Of a stretch of 64,000 nt of DNA, positions 7,904 through 17,967 are shown piece after piece. Positions within the stretch are counted from its first letter, which is position 1; the number at the start of each line of letters is the position of its first letter. The position numbers and the translations under genes were made by a program. This stretch comes from Streptomyces sp. HUAS ZL42. GTDB lineage: Bacteria; Actinomycetota; Actinomycetes; Streptomycetales; Streptomycetaceae. The notes below the pieces were generated by a model that saw nothing but the letters and a program-made list of their open reading frames with translations, had not been told where the DNA came from and did not search any database. The stretch covers positions 6,049,001 through 6,113,000 of the forward strand of contig NZ_CP160403.1 of NCBI RefSeq assembly GCF_040782645.1. Reading direction: 5' to 3'.

Positions 7904-10138
7904 TCAGCCGACGTCCGATGCGTCCAGCCGGTAGATCGCCGACCGGTTGCTCTGCGAGGAGGTGTCCGAGTCGGAGGCGGAGGCCGACGTGGAGGCCGAG
8001 CCGTAGTCGCTCTCCTTCACCGCCGTACCGTTCTTCTGCACCCACTCCGTGACCTCGGAGCTGACGTTCGAGCCGCCGCCCGGACCGCCGCCCATGCCGC
8101 CGCCGATCTGGAGGTAGTGCAACTCGCCCTTCTTCACCAGCTCCTTGAGCTTGGCCAGCGTCATCGCCTTGTCGGAGCCCGACCAGCCCCACATGGAGAT
8201 CACCGGCTCACCGCTGCTGAGGATGAGCTGCGCGGCGCTCTGCGAACTGGACACCGCGAGCAGCCACTTGGCGCCGTCCTGGTGCTTCTTCAGGTACGAG
8301 ACGAGCTCGCTGTTCGCGCCGCCCATGTCGCCGCCCGGACCTCCGCCCGTGCCACCGGGACCGCCCGTCGTGCCACCGGGCTGTCCGCCGGTGCCGGTGC
8401 CGGTGCCGGTGCCGCCCACTGCCGTACCGCCGTCGGGGGGCGTACCGTCCATCTCGCCGTTGCCACCTGGCAGTTCGCCATTGCCGCCCTGCTGCCCACC
8501 GGGGAAGCCGCCCGCCTGGTTGTTCTGCCCGTCCTGCCGGCCCTGCCCGCCTTCCGGCCCCCCGTCGCCCCCGCCGGGGACCCCGCCCCGGTTGCCGCCG
8601 CCCGGGCCGCCGAAGCCGCCGCCCGTCGAGGGCCCGGCCGTCGGGTTCGTACCGCCCATGCCGCCACCCCCCGACTCCGACGGCACCGACCAGGCGTACG
8701 CCGCCGGACCCGCCACCGCCGCGACGACCGCCGCCGCCACGGAGGCCGCGAACAGCCGCAGCTTGTTGCCGGAGCTGCCGGAGCGGAAGACGAACAGACC
8801 CGCGATCGCCAGAGCCATGACGACTCCGACGGCCGGCCACAACCAGGTGTTCCAGCCGGTGGCCCGGCGCAACAGCACGATCGCCCATACGGCCGTGACC
8901 GCGAGGCCGAGCGGCAGCACCCACGCCCACCGCCTGTCCGCGCGGAAGGCACGCAGCAGCATCAGGCCGCCGCCCCCGCACAGGGCCGCGATGCCCGGGG
9001 CGAGCGCGGTCGTGTAGTACGGGTGCATGACGCCCTCGGCCATGGCGAAGGTCAGGTAGTGCAGGGCGGTCCAGCCGCCCCACATGACGAGCGCGGCGCG
9101 CGTGAGATCGGTGCGCGGGGCACGCCCGCACAGGACGATCCCGCAGATCAGCGCGATGGCCGTGAAGGGAATCAGCCAGGAGATCTGGCCGCCGAGGATC
9201 TCGTTGAACATACGGCCGAGACCCGCGGTCCCGGAGAAGCCGCCGCCGCCTCCGCCGCCTCCGCCGTTGCCCTCGCCGCCGAGGATCCGGCCGAGGCCGT
9301 TGTAGCCCGTGATCAGGTCCCAGGCGGTGCCGTCCGTCGAACCGCCGATGTACGGCCGCTCGTCGGCGGGCACGAGCGACACGGCCGCCGCCCACCAGAA
9401 GCTGGAGACGGCCAGGACCACGCCCGCGATCAGCAGGTTCACGATCCGCTTCACGAGCTTCGGCTTCGCCGCGTACAGGTAGGCCGCGAAGACGGCGGGC
9501 AGCGCGATGTAGCCCTGCAGCATCTTCGTGTTGAACGCGAGTCCGAAGCAGGCGGCCGAGGCGAGCAGCGGCAGCAGCCTGCCGCCCCGCGCGGCCCGCA
9601 GGGCGAGCGCCGCGGCGGCCACCATCAGGAACACCAGCAGCGTGTCGGGGTTGTTGTCCCGGTTGATGGCCACGGTGATCGGGGTCAGGGCGAGGACCAG
9701 TGCGGCGACGGTGGCGGCCCCGTGGCCCCACACCCGCTTCACGGAGGCGTGCAGGATCCAGATCGTCGCGAGGGCGGCCAGGATCATCGGCAGCATCATC
9801 TGCCAGGTGCCGTAGCCGAAGATCCGGCACGACAGCCCCATGACCATCAGCGCGAACGGCGGCTTGTCGACGGTCAGGAAGTTGCCCGCGTCCAGTGAGC
9901 CGAAGAACCACGCCTTCCAGCTCTGTGTGCCGCTCAGCACTGCGGCGCTGTAGAAGCTGTTCAGGCTCGAGCCGGACAGGTTCCAGGAGTAGAGCACCGC
10001 CGCCAGGATCAGGATCGCGATCAGTGCGGGGAGCGACCAGCGGGGCGCCTTCTCCGGTGGCGCCGCGGTCGGGGCCGGCGGCGGCCGGTCGGGGGACACG
10101 GTCTCTGTGCGGGGGCGTGGATCGGTGGCTGATGTCAC
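7904..10138 (-). CDS. Polytopic GT39-family (ArnT/PMT-like) glycosyltransferase with Gly-rich insert
   Basis: A 744-residue membrane protein from GTG 10138. After a Pro-rich cytoplasmic leader come about ten or more hydrophobic helices. An early periplasmic loop has an acidic-lysine motif LTVDKPPFALMV, the signature of ArnT-like lipid-linked sugar transferases, which move sugars from polyprenyl phosphate donors outside the membrane. After the helices, about 150 residues of Gly/Pro/Asn/Gln low complexity lead to a small folded C-terminal domain (SELVSYLKKHQDGAKWLLAV onward), predicted outside the cell. Actinobacterial relatives are called mannosyltransferases, but substrate is unknown. A longer in-frame start to 10381 is rejected because it would cover the divergent DUF899 promoter. 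Confidence 0.82.
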   Translation of the reverse strand: MTSATDPRPRTETVSPDRPPPAPTAAPPEKAPRWSLPALIAILILAAVLYSWNLSGSSLNSFYSAAVLSGTQSWKAWFFGSLDAGNFLTVDKPPFALMVMGLSCRIFGYGTWQMMLPMILAALATIWILHASVKRVWGHGAATVAALVLALTPITVAINRDNNPDTLLVFLMVAAAALALRAARGGRLLPLLASAACFGLAFNTKMLQGYIALPAVFAAYLYAAKPKLVKRIVNLLIAGVVLAVSSFWWAAAVSLVPADERPYIGGSTDGTAWDLITGYNGLGRILGGEGNGGGGGGGGGFSGTAGLGRMFNEILGGQISWLIPFTAIALICGIVLCGRAPRTDLTRAALVMWGGWTALHYLTFAMAEGVMHPYYTTALAPGIAALCGGGGLMLLRAFRADRRWAWVLPLGLAVTAVWAIVLLRRATGWNTWLWPAVGVVMALAIAGLFVFRSGSSGNKLRLFAASVAAAVVAAVAGPAAYAWSVPSESGGGGMGGTNPTAGPSTGGGFGGPGGGNRGGVPGGGDGGPEGGQGRQDGQNNQAGGFPGGQQGGNGELPGGNGEMDGTPPDGGTAVGGTGTGTGTGGQPGGTTGGPGGTGGGPGGDMGGANSELVSYLKKHQDGAKWLLAVSSSQSAAQLILSSGEPVISMWGWSGSDKAMTLAKLKELVKKGELHYLQIGGGMGGGPGGGSNVSSEVTEWVQKNGTAVKESDYGSASTSASASDSDTSSQSNRSAIYRLDASDVG

Positions 10139-10301
10139 CCGCGCATCGTGCGGGGCGGGGGTGAGTGCGCGCTGTGCCGTACCTGGCCCTCGCCTGTGAA
10201 AACGCGCAGGACTCCGCAGAGGGACTCGGCTCGAAGGCCCGTCGCTGCGCGCGTACGGTTGGGGTATGGCCTGTTCTGCTCCCGCACAGGAGGGAAAGGC
10301 G

Positions 10302-11036
10302 ATGCCCGAGTTCAGGGTCGGCACACAGGAGAAGTTCGAGGCAGCCCGGGCGGAGCTGCTCGCCGAGGAGAAGGCGCTCACCCGGCGCAGCGACGAACTC
10401 GCGAGGAAGCGGAGGGAGCTTCCGTGGGTGCCGGTCGAGAAGGACTACCGCTTCGAGACCGAGGGCGGGACCAAGTCGCTGGCGGACCTCTTCGACGGGC
10501 GTTCGCAGCTGCTCGTCTACCACTTCATGTTCGGCCCACCGTACGAGGCGGGATGCACGGTCTGCTCCTCGATCGCCGACACCCTCGACGCCAACGTGGT
10601 CCACCTCAGGGCCCGCGACGTGACGCTGATCTGCTGCTCGCGGGCGCCGATCGACAAGCTCCTCGCGTACCGGGAGCGGATGGGCTGGAGCTTCGACTGG
10701 GTCTCCACCGTCGGCCCCGACTTCCACCGCGACCTGGGCTTCCTGCACTCCGAGGACGAGCTGCGGTCGTGGCTCGAGGGCGACATCCCGCCGACCGTGC
10801 GCCAGATGGCGGAGCTGTCCGGCACGGACGTGCCCAGTTACGTCACCGAGGGTCCCGGGATGAGTGCCTACGCCCTCTCTGAGGGCACCGTCTACCGGAC
10901 GTACGTCACCACCGCGCGCGGCCTCGAGCCCGCCATGGCCTACTACGGGCTGCTCGACAGGGCACCGCTGGGCCGCCACGAGGAGGGCGAGGACACCCAC
11001 TGGCTGCGCCGGCACGACGAGTACGGCAGGACCTGA
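10302..11036 (+). CDS. DUF899 family thioredoxin-like protein
   Basis: A 244-residue cytoplasmic protein starting at ATG 10302, eight bases after a strong AGGAGGGAAAG site. It carries the DUF899 signature: a basic N-terminal helix, PWVPVEKDYRFET, LADLFDGRSQLLVYHFMFGP, a Cys pair in GCTVCSSIADTL and SRAPIDKLLAYRERMGW. The fold is thioredoxin-like and the CTVC-type motif suggests redox chemistry, though no substrate is known for the family. It stands alone, divergent from the glycosyltransferase. Family assignment is confident; function is not. Confidence 0.85.
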   Translation: MPEFRVGTQEKFEAARAELLAEEKALTRRSDELARKRRELPWVPVEKDYRFETEGGTKSLADLFDGRSQLLVYHFMFGPPYEAGCTVCSSIADTLDANVVHLRARDVTLICCSRAPIDKLLAYRERMGWSFDWVSTVGPDFHRDLGFLHSEDELRSWLEGDIPPTVRQMAELSGTDVPSYVTEGPGMSAYALSEGTVYRTYVTTARGLEPAMAYYGLLDRAPLGRHEEGEDTHWLRRHDEYGRT

Positions 11037-11094
11037 GACAGCTCTTCACGGGATCGCCCACCCGGCGTCATCCGCCCGTCCTACGGTGACGCCC

Positions 11095-12156
11095 ATGGGC
11101 CTGAGAACCGTACTCGCCACCGTCACCGCCGGCCTGGCGGCGCTCACCTGCCTGTCCGCCGCCGGTCAGGCCGACGCCACCACCGGGGAGAACCACGCCT
11201 GTTCGCCCTCCGTCTCCATCGACCGCTTCTCCGACGCCCTCGACAAGACGACGTACCGGGGCACCTTCGTCGGCAACTTCTCCGCGCTCGCCGTCGACCG
11301 GGACGGCTCGCTCGCCGCGCTCTCCGACCGCTCGGCGCTGTTCGGCCTCGACGCGCAGACGCTCGCCCCGAGGTCCGTCGTCGCGCTCGCCGACGAGAAG
11401 GGCGCCGCGCTCGACTCCGAGGGCCTGGTCGTCGAACTCCCCCACTCTCGGCTTCGCTCGAGCGGGGGGACCCCCATCGGCACCCGTCTGATCACCTCCG
11501 AGACCGAGCCGTCCGTACGCCGCTACGGCCCCGACGGCACGATCCTCGACCGGCTCCCGGTCCCGGCCTCCCTCCAGGTCGCCCCGGCCGGCCGCGCCGT
11601 CTCCAACGGCACCTTCGAAGGCCTGACCCTCCTGCCCGGCGGCCGCACGCTGCTCGCGTCCATGGAGTACGCGCTCTCCGGCGACACCGCGGGCCTCGTC
11701 CGCTTCCAGACCTGGGACAGGACGAACGGCGGCCACTTCCGGCTCGCCGCCCAGTACGCCTACCGCACCGACGCCGGCCTCGGCGTCCCCGAGGTCCAGG
11801 CCACCCCGGACGGCCGCCTCCTCGTCCTGGAGCGCGGCTTCACCTCCGGCGTCGGCAACACGGTCCGCCTCTACCTCGCCGACCCGCGGCACGCGACGGA
11901 CACGAGCGGCATCGAGAACCTGACGGGCCAGGACGACGTACGCCTGATCAAGAAGACGCTGCTGGCCGACATCGCCGCCTGCCCGTCCCTGGGCGCCACC
12001 GCGAAGCAGCCCCAGCCGAACCCGCTGCTGGACAACATCGAGGGCATGGTGATCACGGGCCACGGCAAGGGCCGTCTGAAGGTCCTGCTGGTGAGCGACG
12101 ACAACCAGAACGCGGTGCAGACGACGCGGTTCTATTACCTGCGGGTACGTGTCTGA
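11095..12156 (+). CDS. Secreted esterase-like (phytase-family fold) beta-propeller protein
   Basis: A 353-residue protein from ATG 11095 with a Sec signal (LATVTAGLAALTCLSAAGQA). The mature part matches the esterase-like activity of phytase family (PF13449). It has repeated short strands, a GNFSALAVDRDGSLAALSDR opening blade, FEGLTLLPGGRTLLASMEYA, VPEVQATPDGRLLVLERGF and a final DNIEGMVITGHGKGRLKVLL blade. The role is probably phosphoester or ester hydrolysis outside the cell. Around residue 119 the reading frame runs through a short palindromic repeat (11439-11468) that adds residues such as HSRLRSSGGTP to a loop. The start has only a weak ribosome site. Confidence 0.8.
   Translation: MGLRTVLATVTAGLAALTCLSAAGQADATTGENHACSPSVSIDRFSDALDKTTYRGTFVGNFSALAVDRDGSLAALSDRSALFGLDAQTLAPRSVVALADEKGAALDSEGLVVELPHSRLRSSGGTPIGTRLITSETEPSVRRYGPDGTILDRLPVPASLQVAPAGRAVSNGTFEGLTLLPGGRTLLASMEYALSGDTAGLVRFQTWDRTNGGHFRLAAQYAYRTDAGLGVPEVQATPDGRLLVLERGFTSGVGNTVRLYLADPRHATDTSGIENLTGQDDVRLIKKTLLADIAACPSLGATAKQPQPNPLLDNIEGMVITGHGKGRLKVLLVSDDNQNAVQTTRFYYLRVRV
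11439..11468. repeat. Short palindromic interspersed repeat inside a coding gene
   Basis: CCCCCACTC (11439-11447) and GAGCGGGGG (11460-11468) form a hairpin with one mismatch around a TCGGCTTCGCTC loop, followed by GACCCCC. From memory this motif occurs in many copies in Streptomyces genomes, usually between genes. Here it sits in frame within the phytase-like gene. Confidence 0.6.
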
Positions 12157-12247
12157 ATCCGGCCTCCCGACTGTTGCGGAGGGATGAAATCCGCTTCTTT
12201 CCGTGTTGGTGCCTTCCGGTAGATCAGGACGATCGGAGGGCACCGGC

Positions 12248-15200
12248 GTGGCAGAGCAGCAGGGGGAGACCAGGGGCTGGGTACGCAGACTGGCGGGATA
12301 CGCCTGGCGTCACCCCAAGGACGTGGTCCTCGCCCTCGGCTCCTCCCTCGCCGGCATGGCCGTCATGGCGGTGGTCCCGCTGATCACCAAGGTGATCATC
12401 GACGACGTCATCGGCGACCACACCCGGGGCATGGCCCCCTGGGCCGGGGCCATGATCGCCGCCGCGGTCCTCGTCTACGCCCTCACCTACATCCGCCGCT
12501 ACTACGGCGGCCGCCTCGCCCTCGACGTCCAGCACGACCTGCGCACGGAGATGTTCGGGACGATCACCCGTCTCGACGGCCGCCGGCAGGACGAGCTGTC
12601 CACAGGCCAGGTCGTCGGCCGGGCCACCAGCGACCTGCAGCTGATCCAGGGCCTGCTCTTCATGCTCCCGATGACCATCGGGAACGTCCTGCTCTTCCTG
12701 ATCTCCCTCGTGATCATGGCGTCGCTGTCCCTGCCGCTGACCCTGGTAGCCCTCGCCGTCGCCCCCGCGCTCGGGTACATCGCCAAGCGCAGCCGTACCA
12801 AGCTCCACCCCGCCACCTGGTACGCCCAGGCCCAGGCCGCCGCCGTCGCGGGTGTGGTCGACGGAGCCGTCAGCGGCGTACGCGTGGTGAAGGGGTTCGG
12901 GCAGGAGGACCAGGAGACCGGCAAGCTGCGTGAGGTCGGCCGGCGGCTCTTCGCGGGCCGTCTGCGCACGATCCGCTTCAACGCCAGGTACACCCCCGCC
13001 CTCCAGGCCGTCCCCGCCCTCGGCCAGGTCGCCATGCTGGCGCTGGGCGGCTGGCTCGCGGTGCGCGGGCACATCACGCTCGGCACGTTCGTCGCCTTCT
13101 CCACGTATCTCGCCCAGCTCGTCGGCCCGGTCCGCATGCTCGCCGTGGTCCTCACGGTCGCCCAGCAGGCCCGGGCGGGCACCGAGCGGGTCCTGGAGCT
13201 GATCGACACCGAGCCGTCGATCAAGGACGGCGGCAAGGACCTCCCGGCCGACGCACCGGCGACGGTGGAGTTCGACGACGTGGCGTTCGGTTACGAGGAC
13301 GGCCGCCCCGTCCTCGACGGGCTCAGCTTCGAGATCCGCCCCGGTGAGACCCTCGCCGTCGTCGGCTCCTCCGGCTCCGGCAAGTCCACGGTCTCCCTCC
13401 TCCTCCCGCGCTTCTACGACGTCACACGCGGCGCCGTCCTCGTCGGCGGCCACGACGTGCGCGAGCTGACCCAGGACTCCCTCCGGGCCGCGATAGGGCT
13501 CGTGCCCGAGGACTCCTTCCTCTTCTCCGACACCGTGCGCAGCAACATCGCGTACGGACGGCCGGACGCCACCCAGGAGGAGATCGAGAAGGCCGCCCGC
13601 GCCGCCCAGGCGGACCGTTTCATCGTCGAGCTGCCCGACGGCTACGACACGAAGGTCGGCGAGCACGGCCTCACCCTCTCCGGCGGCCAGCGCCAGCGCA
13701 TCGCGCTCGCCCGCGCGATCCTCACCGACCCGCGCCTGCTGGTCCTGGACGACGCCACCTCCGCCGTGGACGCCCGGGTCGAGCACGAGATCCACGAGGC
13801 CCTGAAGCAGGTCATGGAGGGCCGCACCACCCTCCTCATCGCCCACCGCCGCTCCACCCTCAACCTCGCCGACCGCATCGCCGTCCTCGACGCCGGCCGG
13901 CTCGCCGACCTCGGCACGCACGAGGAGCTGCAGGAACGATCCGCCCTGTACCGGCGCCTGCTCACCGACCCGGACGAGCTGGGCGGCGTCTCCCCGGGCC
14001 ACGCCCGGCCGGAAGCGCCGCAGGAGGACAATTCCGTACGGGACGAGCTGGACGCCGAGTTCGACGCCGAGCGCGGGGTGACTCCCAGGCTGTGGACCGG
14101 CGACCGCGAGCCGAAGGACACCGCGCTCTCCGGTTCGCCCGCCACGCCCGAACTCCTCGCCCAGGTCGAGGCGCTGCCCCCGGCGACCGACATCCCCGAC
14201 GTCGACGAGCGACGCGCGGTCACCCCCGAGGAGTCGTACGGCCTGAAGCGCCTCCTGCGCGGCTTCGGCCTCCCGCTGCTCGTCAGCCTCCTGCTGGTCG
14301 CCGTGGACGCCGGCATGGGCCTGCTGCTGCCCGTCCTGATCCGGCACGGCATCGACCAGGGCGTCACGGCGGTCGCCCTCGGCGGCGTCTGGACGGCGTC
14401 GCTGCTCGGCCTGCTCACCGTGCTCGTGCAGTGGGCGGCGCAGACCGGCGAGATCCGCATGACCGGACGCACCGGGGAACGCGTCCTGTACTCCCTGCGT
14501 CTGAAGATCTTCGCCCAGCTCCAGCGGCTCGGACTCGACTACTACGAGCGGGAGCTGACGGGCCGGATCATGACCCGGATGACGACCGACGTCGACGCCC
14601 TGTCGACCTTCCTCCAGACGGGCCTGGTCACCGCCTTCGTCTCGGTCGTCACCTTCTTCGGCATCATGGTCGCCCTGCTGGTGATCGACGTGCAGCTCGC
14701 GCTCGTCGTCTTCGCGACCCTGCCCCCGCTGATCGTCGCCACGTTCTTCTTCCGCCGGGCGAGTGTGAAGGCGTACGAACTGGCCCGTGAGCGGGTGTCG
14801 TTGGTCAACGCCGACCTGCAGGAGTCCGTCTCCGGGCTCCGGATCGTGCAGGCCTTCCGGCGCGAGCGGGACGGCGGGCTGCGGTTCGCGGAGCGCAGCG
14901 ACAGCTACCGGCGGGCCCGTATCCGCGGCCAGTGGCTGATATCCGTCTACTTCCCCTTCGTGCAGTTCCTTTCCTCCGTCGCCGCTGCCGCCGTACTGAT
15001 CGCGGGCGCGGGCCGGGTGGACGCGGCGACGCTGACGACGGGCGCCCTGGTGGCGTACCTGCTGTACATCGACCTGTTCTTCACCCCCGTCCAGCAGCTG
15101 TCCCAGGTCTTCGACGGCTACCAGCAGGCGACGGTCTCGCTGGGCCGCGTCCAGGAGCTGCTGCGGGAGCCCACCTCCACCAGGTCCGCCGACAAGCCGC

Positions 15201-15979
15201 TCGACGTGCCGTCCCTGGACGGTGAGATCGCCTTCGAGGACGTGCACTTCGCCTATGGCGCGGACGAGGAGGCGCTCGCCGGGATCGACCTGCGCATCCC
15301 GGCCGGGCAGACGATCGCGTTCGTCGGCGAGACCGGCGCCGGCAAGTCGACGCTGGTGAAGCTGGTGGCCCGCTTCTACGACCCGACCGGCGGCCGGGTG
15401 ACGGTCGACGGCACGGATCTGCGCGACCTCGACCTCACCTCGTACCGGCACCGGCTGGGCGTCGTCCCGCAGGAGGCGTACCTCTTCCAGGGCACCGTCC
15501 GCGACGCCATCGCCTACGGCCGCCCGGACGCCACGGACGCGGAGGTGGAGGCGGCGGCCCGCGCGGTCGGCGCGCACGAGATGATCGCCACGCTGGAGGG
15601 CGGCTACCTCCACGAGGTCGCCGAGCGCGGCCGCAACCTCTCCGCGGGGCAGCGCCAGTTGATCGCCCTGGCCCGCGCCGAACTGGTCGACCCCGACGTC
15701 CTCCTCCTCGACGAGGCGACGGCCGCCCTCGACCTGGCGACGGAGGCCCAGGTCAACCAGGCGACGGACCGCCTGGCGGGCCGCCGCACGACGCTCGTCG
15801 TAGCGCACCGCCTGACCACGGCGGCCCGTGCGGACCGGGTCGTGGTGATGGACCACGGGCGCGTGGTGGAGGACGGCACGCACGACGAGCTGCTCGAACG
15901 CGGCGGGCATTACGCGGTGTTGTGGCGGGTGTTCGTCGGGACGACCGAGCCGGAGGAGCAGGTCGGCGTGTTTCGCTGA
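12248..15979 (+). CDS. Fused two-module ABC exporter (TMD-NBD-TMD-NBD)
   Basis: A 1243-residue protein from GTG 12248 after GGAGGG. Two complete type IV exporter halves are joined in one chain. Half one has six hydrophobic helices, Walker [10 protein letters not shown] near 374, signature LSGGQRQR near 478 and Walker [13 protein letters not shown] near 497. Half two has another helix bundle, Walker [10 protein letters not shown] near 1028, signature LSAGQRQL near 1132 and [11 protein letters not shown] near 1151. An acidic linker (about 590-670) joins them. The first half has Asp where the catalytic Glu should be while the second has Glu, the asymmetric pattern of heterodimeric multidrug exporters such as BmrCD and TM287/288. 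Substrate is unknown. Streptomyces usually encode such pairs as two genes, so the fusion is notable. Confidence 0.92.
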   Translation: MAEQQGETRGWVRRLAGYAWRHPKDVVLALGSSLAGMAVMAVVPLITKVIIDDVIGDHTRGMAPWAGAMIAAAVLVYALTYIRRYYGGRLALDVQHDLRTEMFGTITRLDGRRQDELSTGQVVGRATSDLQLIQGLLFMLPMTIGNVLLFLISLVIMASLSLPLTLVALAVAPALGYIAKRSRTKLHPATWYAQAQAAAVAGVVDGAVSGVRVVKGFGQEDQETGKLREVGRRLFAGRLRTIRFNARYTPALQAVPALGQVAMLALGGWLAVRGHITLGTFVAFSTYLAQLVGPVRMLAVVLTVAQQARAGTERVLELIDTEPSIKDGGKDLPADAPATVEFDDVAFGYEDGRPVLDGLSFEIRPGETLAVVGSSGSGKSTVSLLLPRFYDVTRGAVLVGGHDVRELTQDSLRAAIGLVPEDSFLFSDTVRSNIAYGRPDATQEEIEKAARAAQADRFIVELPDGYDTKVGEHGLTLSGGQRQRIALARAILTDPRLLVLDDATSAVDARVEHEIHEALKQVMEGRTTLLIAHRRSTLNLADRIAVLDAGRLADLGTHEELQERSALYRRLLTDPDELGGVSPGHARPEAPQEDNSVRDELDAEFDAERGVTPRLWTGDREPKDTALSGSPATPELLAQVEALPPATDIPDVDERRAVTPEESYGLKRLLRGFGLPLLVSLLLVAVDAGMGLLLPVLIRHGIDQGVTAVALGGVWTASLLGLLTVLVQWAAQTGEIRMTGRTGERVLYSLRLKIFAQLQRLGLDYYERELTGRIMTRMTTDVDALSTFLQTGLVTAFVSVVTFFGIMVALLVIDVQLALVVFATLPPLIVATFFFRRASVKAYELARERVSLVNADLQESVSGLRIVQAFRRERDGGLRFAERSDSYRRARIRGQWLISVYFPFVQFLSSVAAAAVLIAGAGRVDAATLTTGALVAYLLYIDLFFTPVQQLSQVFDGYQQATVSLGRVQELLREPTSTRSADKPLDVPSLDGEIAFEDVHFAYGADEEALAGIDLRIPAGQTIAFVGETGAGKSTLVKLVARFYDPTGGRVTVDGTDLRDLDLTSYRHRLGVVPQEAYLFQGTVRDAIAYGRPDATDAEVEAAARAVGAHEMIATLEGGYLHEVAERGRNLSAGQRQLIALARAELVDPDVLLLDEATAALDLATEAQVNQATDRLAGRRTTLVVAHRLTTAARADRVVVMDHGRVVEDGTHDELLERGGHYAVLWRVFVGTTEPEEQVGVFR

Positions 15980-15995
15980 CGGTCGCGCAACCGTC
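15978..15995 (+). terminator. Small hairpin after the ABC exporter
   Basis: GACGGT (15978-15983) pairs with ACCGTC (15990-15995) and overlaps the stop codon. A second 6-bp hairpin, CCGTAC-ATCA-GTACGG, follows at 16013-16028. Both are weak, so termination is uncertain. Confidence 0.35.
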
Positions 15996-16063
15996 CGACA
16001 TACGTCCTGCGTCCGTACATCAGTACGGCAATGGCAGTGGACGGTTCGGGAGGGGACGCGACC

Positions 16064-16453
16064 GTGGACATGGGCCCGATACGCCGGCGACTGGCGCTCG
16101 GCATGGCCGTGCTGACCGCTTCGGGACTGCTCGCGCTCGCGGCGCCGGGCAGCGCCCAGGCCGCGCCCTCGAACTGCGCGGGACGGAAGGTGAGGACGCT
16201 GCCCTTCTCCACCGGCACCGTCCAGGTCTACAAGCGCAACGGCTACGTCTGCGCGATCACCCTCCCCGACAATCCCGGCACCCGGCGGCACATGATGGTC
16301 AGCGTGCAGGCGCGCGGCAACCGTCCGGTGAAGGACGAGGGGATGTACGCCCACAGGGCCGGGCCGGTGACCGTGCACGCCGGTCACCGGTGCGTGCGGG
16401 TGAAGGGTGCGGTGGGGAGCGGGTCGGTGAGCACCGGCTGGATCCTGTGCTGA
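16064..16453 (+). CDS. Small secreted cysteine-containing protein of unknown function
   Basis: A 129-residue protein from GTG 16064, chosen because GGGAGGGGA lies 8 bases upstream; an ATG at 16031 is the alternative. The first ~35 residues are a Sec signal (RRRLALGMAVLTASGLLALAAPGSAQA). The mature part is about 95 residues with four cysteines, enough for two disulfides, and ends at Cys (GWILC). The last Cys at the very end and the basic, Gly-rich middle resemble small extracellular proteins of streptomycetes, but I recognise no named family. It precedes an exported tripeptidyl peptidase gene by about 100 bp in the same direction. Confidence 0.7.
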   Translation: MDMGPIRRRLALGMAVLTASGLLALAAPGSAQAAPSNCAGRKVRTLPFSTGTVQVYKRNGYVCAITLPDNPGTRRHMMVSVQARGNRPVKDEGMYAHRAGPVTVHAGHRCVRVKGAVGSGSVSTGWILC

Positions 16454-16550
16454 CGCCCACGACTCTCGGCTGACTTCTCAAATCCCCCTGGTGTGACGGG
16501 TGTTGCTCCGATAGCTTCGCGGCGCACATCTGACTCACAGGGGAGGGTGC

Positions 16551-17963
16551 ATGCGCAAGGCGCTGAGATGGCTGCTGGCGCTCACGGTGCTCATAGGCAC
16601 GCTGAGCACGGCAGGGGCGGCCACCGCCGCCGAGCCGGAGGCCACCGATATCAAGGACCGCCTCCTGGCGATACCGGGGATGAGCCTGATCCAGGAGAAG
16701 CCGTACACCGGCTACCGCTACTTCGTCCTCAACTACACCCAGCCGATCGACCACCAAAACCCGTCCAAGGGAACGTTCCAGCAGCGGATCACCGTGCTGC
16801 ACAAGGACGTCAGCCGCCCGACGGTCTTCTACACCGGCGGCTACAACGTCTCCACGACGCCGAGCCGCCGTGAGCCGACCCAGATCGTGGACGGCAACCA
16901 GGTCTCCATGGAGTACCGCTTCTTCACGCCGTCCCGCCCCGACCCGGCCGACTGGTCCAAGCTGGACATCTGGCAGGCGGCGAGCGACCAGCACCGTATC
17001 TTCAAGGCGCTGAAGACGATCTACCCCGAGAACTGGATCTCCACGGGCGGCTCCAAGGGCGGCATGACCGCCACGTACTACGAGCGCTTCTACCCCCGGG
17101 ACATGGACGGCGTGGTCGCGTACGTCGCCCCCAACGACGTCGTCAACGACGAGGACTCGGCGTACGACCGCTTCTTCGCCGGCGTCGGCACCAAGGAGTG
17201 CCGCGACCGGCTGAACGCGGTGCAGCGCGAGGCTCTGGTGCGCCGTGAGCCGCTGGAGAAGAAGTACGCGGCCGTCGCGGCCGAGAACGGCTACACGTTC
17301 AACACGGTCGGCAGCCTGGACCGCGCCTACGAGGCGGTCGTCCTCGACTACGTCTGGGGCTTCTGGCAGTACAGCCTGCTGTCCGACTGCGACTCGATCC
17401 CGGCGGACGCGAAGAACGCGACCGACGACGCGATCTGGAACTCGGTCGACACGATCTCCGGGTTCTCCTTCTACACCGACCAGGGCCTGGAGCCGTACAC
17501 GCCGTACTACTACCAGGCGGGCACCCAGCTGGGCGCGCCGACGATCCACTTCCCGTACATCGAGAAGAAGTACATCCGCTACGGCTACCAGCCGCCCCGG
17601 AACTTCGTCCCGCGCTCCATCCCGATGAAGTTCCAGCCGTGGGCCATGCGGGACGTCGACACGTGGGTGAGGCACAACGCCCGCCACATGCTCTTCGTCT
17701 ACGGCCAGAACGACCCGTGGGGCGCGGAGCGCTTCCGCCTCGGCAAGGGCGCGAAGGACTCGTACGTCTTCACCGCGCCGGGCCTGAACCACGGCGCGAA
17801 CGTGGCCGGCCTGGTCCCGGACGAGAAGGCCCTCGCCACGGCCCGCATCCTGGAGTGGGCCGGCGTCTCGTCCTCCGCCGTGGCCCAGGCCAAGCCGCTG
17901 GCCAGGTTCGACGCGAAGCTGGACGTACGGGACGTGGAGCGCGAGCCGGCACTGCGCCCGTAG
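16551..17963 (+). CDS. Secreted S37 (PS-10) tripeptidyl aminopeptidase
   Basis: A 470-residue protein starting at ATG 16551 after AGGGGAGGG. A Sec signal occupies residues 1-28 (LLALTVLIGTLSTAGAATAA). The remainder matches peptidase family S37, first known as the prolyl tripeptidyl aminopeptidase of Streptomyces lividans, which trims tripeptides from secreted proteins. The serine nucleophile sits in STGGSKGGMT near residue 168. A GLNHGANVAG segment near 419 supplies the probable active-site His, and an acidic NDVVNDEDSAYD stretch follows the nucleophile. Length is as expected for the family. It ends 4 bp from the convergent lipoprotein gene, with no room for a separate terminator. Confidence 0.9.
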   Translation: MRKALRWLLALTVLIGTLSTAGAATAAEPEATDIKDRLLAIPGMSLIQEKPYTGYRYFVLNYTQPIDHQNPSKGTFQQRITVLHKDVSRPTVFYTGGYNVSTTPSRREPTQIVDGNQVSMEYRFFTPSRPDPADWSKLDIWQAASDQHRIFKALKTIYPENWISTGGSKGGMTATYYERFYPRDMDGVVAYVAPNDVVNDEDSAYDRFFAGVGTKECRDRLNAVQREALVRREPLEKKYAAVAAENGYTFNTVGSLDRAYEAVVLDYVWGFWQYSLLSDCDSIPADAKNATDDAIWNSVDTISGFSFYTDQGLEPYTPYYYQAGTQLGAPTIHFPYIEKKYIRYGYQPPRNFVPRSIPMKFQPWAMRDVDTWVRHNARHMLFVYGQNDPWGAERFRLGKGAKDSYVFTAPGLNHGANVAGLVPDEKALATARILEWAGVSSSAVAQAKPLARFDAKLDVRDVEREPALRP

Positions 17964-17967
17964 GGGG

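Noticed and set aside
8208..11015. A 935-codon minus-strand frame over the glycosyltransferase and DUF899 genes
   Set aside because: Out of frame with the membrane protein and Arg/Pro-rich. It is a composition artefact.
12224..16387. A 1387-codon minus-strand open frame opposite the ABC exporter
   Set aside because: It is a shadow caused by high G+C third positions. It has no domain, is Arg/Gly/Asp/His-rich and lies over a gene with clear motifs.
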